DNA of 8,101 bases, taken from NCBI GenBank assembly GCA_937873255.1, contig CALMVM010000493.1, positions 1 to 8,101 of the forward strand. Reading direction: 5' to 3'. The stretch comes from an uncultured Verrucomicrobiota bacterium. GTDB taxonomy: Bacteria > Verrucomicrobiota > Verrucomicrobiia > Chthoniobacterales > SZAS-18. The notes beneath the pieces are model-generated. The model made no database searches. It was not told the origin of the DNA and saw only the letters and a program-made list of their open reading frames with translations. This document shows, one piece after another, positions 7,201 to 8,101 of this stretch. Positions within the stretch are counted from its first letter, which is position 1. The number at the start of each line of letters is the position of its first letter. Both the position numbers and the translations under genes were made by a program.

Positions 7201-8101
7201 TCACGTCGGCGTTGCCGGAGAAACGGCGGCGCGCGTCCAGGCCGAAACTTCCGCCGAAGGACGCGTGGTTCGACTTCCCGTCGAAGTCGATTTCGGCTTG
7301 GCTCAACTCGACCTCCTTGCGGCTCGCCGTTCCCAGCACGTTGACGCGGGGAACCTTGAACTTGCCGTAGAGCAGCCCCTCGCCTTTGACATCGTACGCG
7401 GCCTTGATGCCCGCGTCGTCGGTGCCGGGACGGGGAGAAAGCAGACCATCCGCCGTGACCCGGGCGTGCAAGCTCCCGCCGACCGGGTCGGCGATCCCGT
7501 TGGCGGCGAGGGTCGGCCCGAAGCGCGACAGGTCGTCGAGGTTCAGCGACAGGACGCCGCCCGAGAGGTCGAGATTGGATAAACCCAAATTGCCTTCCAA
7601 CGCGATGTTGTTGCGGTCGTCGAAAACGATGAGCCCCTTCTTAAAGACGGCGCGGTTGTTTTCGACGGCCACGACCACGTCGCCGGTGCGGACGGTCGTG
7701 CCCTTGGCTTGCAGGTCGCGGATTTGCAAATCCAGCCCCCCGCCGTAGACGCCATTTTGCGCGGTGGCATTGCCCTTTGCCGTGACCAACCCGTGTAAGG
7801 GCAATGCCTTCGGGTCGGCGGAGAACTGGCTCACGTCGGGCAGAGCGATGTTGAGGTTCACGGCGAGCGGCTGCTTCTGCCAGTTGGCAAAATCCTCTGG
7901 GATGACGTAGGTCGCATCGATGTTGACCTTGTTGGGGCCGCGAACGATTTCCACGGAGTCGAGCTTGACGCTCGCCTGGTCGGTGGACAAAGCGAGGTGA
8001 ACGTTGTCCACGCGGTAGTCGGCGTAGGCGATGCCCTCGACGTTGGCGGAGACCCGCGCTTGCAGCCGGTCGTAGAACGGCCGGTGCGGCGGGGGCGGCG
8101 C
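4223..8101 (-). CDS. tamB: TamB/AsmA-like translocation and assembly module protein (5'-truncated by window edge)
   Basis: The frame stays open to position 8101 and reads ...RPFYDRLQARVSANVEG before the first in-window GTG (8011). The gene therefore begins outside the window, and its N-terminal membrane anchor is not seen; 1,292 residues are visible. TamB spans the periplasm as a long hydrophobic beta-groove and docks on TamA, helping outer-membrane protein assembly and/or lipid transfer. The C-terminal TamB (DUF490) domain occupies roughly the last 350 residues and has the expected late signature: SDPPLAQEQIISLLATG near residue 1179, then QFVADLGIQGDLRGRVKYLVRFR at the end. Upstream, at least five tandem modules end in D-x-x-x-F blocks, with Phe at visible residues 93, 194, 308, 422 and 550. 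Two low-complexity linkers interrupt the groove: about 554-630 (with STTTTTT) and about 1040-1070 (KPAPAPPAAAPSTSTSE). The stop codon overlaps an in-frame ATG of the downstream tamA-like gene, indicating an operon. Absence of a TamA partner would have left generic AsmA-like as an alternative; the linked Omp85 gene makes TamB likely. Confidence 0.93.
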   Translation of the reverse strand, partial: APPPPHRPFYDRLQARVSANVEGIAYADYRVDNVHLALSTDQASVKLDSVEIVRGPNKVNIDATYVIPEDFANWQKQPLAVNLNIALPDVSQFSADPKALPLHGLVTAKGNATAQNGVYGGGLDLQIRDLQAKGTTVRTGDVVVAVENNRAVFKKGLIVFDDRNNIALEGNLGLSNLDLSGGVLSLNLDDLSRFGPTLAANGIADPVGGSLHARVTADGLLSPRPGTDDAGIKAAYDVKGEGLLYGKFKVPRVNVLGTASRKEVELSQAEIDFDGKSNHASFGGSFGLDARRRFSGNADVKLDDLAAFAPLLQTNGTGTEKVGGTFHLSAGVAGNLNTTPAANDQRIDANLLIVGRDIQAKGAKIDSIDTRIVVENNHATINTGQIKLDPKSGIAFGGQADLAAPYTFQGNLNVDLPDLGAFNALLATPPAKPKGEDNHGSTPAPAATKLGGSFRLAAQASGHLNSAHDKNDQKIDGTVDLNGANITANNARIERVEGNLVATNNAITIRNLLVRLDDENTVSIDGHANAAAPFDYALSLNVNIADLAKFAPLLVTPNKEQQATKAEMEAASSAKTPPAAQINAPGKTASRETVVVPSTTTTTSAGKVKVAVRGTPGTPSMRAEIVQPTAPKLGGSIQINWKAQGDFDKTGDGPHFSGGGKIAAHGVVYNALGPLEADVQGQYSQLAIDFPTIFVGTNGFELRSTFSLKDALARLDNLHLKQGSTELLSGYAQIPVDLTKLSAPGGPIPDTDQIDVNIASKPLPLGTLLATTGGANKAQAPPIKGTVLLEILARGSLSKIYAGIKVEARGLASTQLATVKPADADLHLTLHDNRLDLDTVVRQPQIALLTIKGNLPVNLKELADKKSIDPKSPVSLNIQLPRSSLGFLQGATKALRFIQGDAAADVRIGGTIEKPTLAGALELNIAGARAENITVPAIQDFRARLAFTEKELRFERFNGEIGGGKINLTGNVGFAKLSEPTLDLSATARDVLAVRDDNITVRVNADVKVNGPLAAASVSGRVGITKSRYLKDIDILPINQPGKPAPAPPAAAPSTSTSEGPSAIGIHSAPIDKWKLNLDIKTDDPFFVRGNLANGQALVDLHIHGTGAEPLLDGNVEIKDLVASLAFSRLEIKDGNITFSPDQPVNPVLNLTGTSTIRNYLVTVLITGRAKDPKVTFISDPPLAQEQIISLLATGATTDELAGNAQALAGKATLLIAQDLYRRTFKKKQSARQEPKETLADKVELNVGSTDPTTGKQEVSAGFKVTDKVQFVADLGIQGDLRGRVKYLVRFR

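Noticed and set aside
4790..7582. Open frame of 930 codons on the plus strand opposite tamB
   Set aside because: It has repetitive Arg/Asp/Glu/Val/Gly composition, no recognisable motif and lies entirely within a convincing tamB. It is a codon-bias shadow.
1..8101. CRISPR array, tRNA/rRNA genes, intact insertion sequence or defence system
   Set aside because: I saw no regularly spaced short repeats, no cloverleaf-like or rRNA-like sequence, and no transposase, integrase or nuclease motif on either strand.

Overview
The window is GC-rich bacterial chromosome from a diderm (Gram-negative type) organism. It encodes an Omp85 outer-membrane barrel protein and its TamB-type periplasmic partner. 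Two long palindromic repeats are present. One carries the 'CATCCTGAGG...CGAAGGACCTC' core and the other the 'GGTAGGGATGGCTCTCCGAG' core. I associate both styles of dispersed repeat with Verrucomicrobiota (Pedosphaera/Limisphaera-like genomes), so that phylum is my best guess; no rRNA or marker gene here proves it.

Layout. Positions 15-190 hold the first palindromic element (43-nt arms, one mismatch). Positions 224-943 (minus) encode a stand-alone HD-domain protein with the complete metal-binding signature of (p)ppGpp hydrolases and no synthetase domain. A 137-bp divergent intergenic region (944-1080) carries a weak sigma-54-like candidate. Positions 1081-1878 (plus) encode an exported, unrecognised protein with one C-terminal membrane segment and a proline-rich tail. 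It converges with only 26 bp of spacing on the translocation-and-assembly-module (TAM) pair, which fills the rest of the window on the minus strand. That pair is tamB (4223 to beyond 8101, N-terminus missing) followed by a tamA-like Omp85 gene (1905-4052, or from 4223 if the upstream ATG is used).

The TAM genes form an evident operon, tamB then tamA. TamA-type proteins sit in the outer membrane as a POTRA-plus-barrel insertase. TamB spans the periplasm as a long beta-rich groove whose C-terminus docks on TamA, and together they assist outer-membrane protein assembly and/or lipid transport to the outer membrane.

The most noteworthy point is at the tamB/tamA junction. An ATG overlaps the tamB stop codon (ATGA), as in translationally coupled genes. 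Between that ATG and the hydrophobic core of the TamA signal peptide lies a ~170-bp palindromic repeat that keeps the reading frame open. The repeat's inner arm supplies a second, better-placed ATG. This looks like a repeat insertion that split the signal-peptide coding region and recreated a start codon. The TamA-like protein also has a possible lipobox, four apparent POTRA domains, and VRSF where Omp85 proteins usually have VRG[F/Y]. TamB contains about five recognisable tandem modules of roughly 101-128 residues. I found no clearly novel multi-gene system, RNA gene, CRISPR array or intact insertion sequence.
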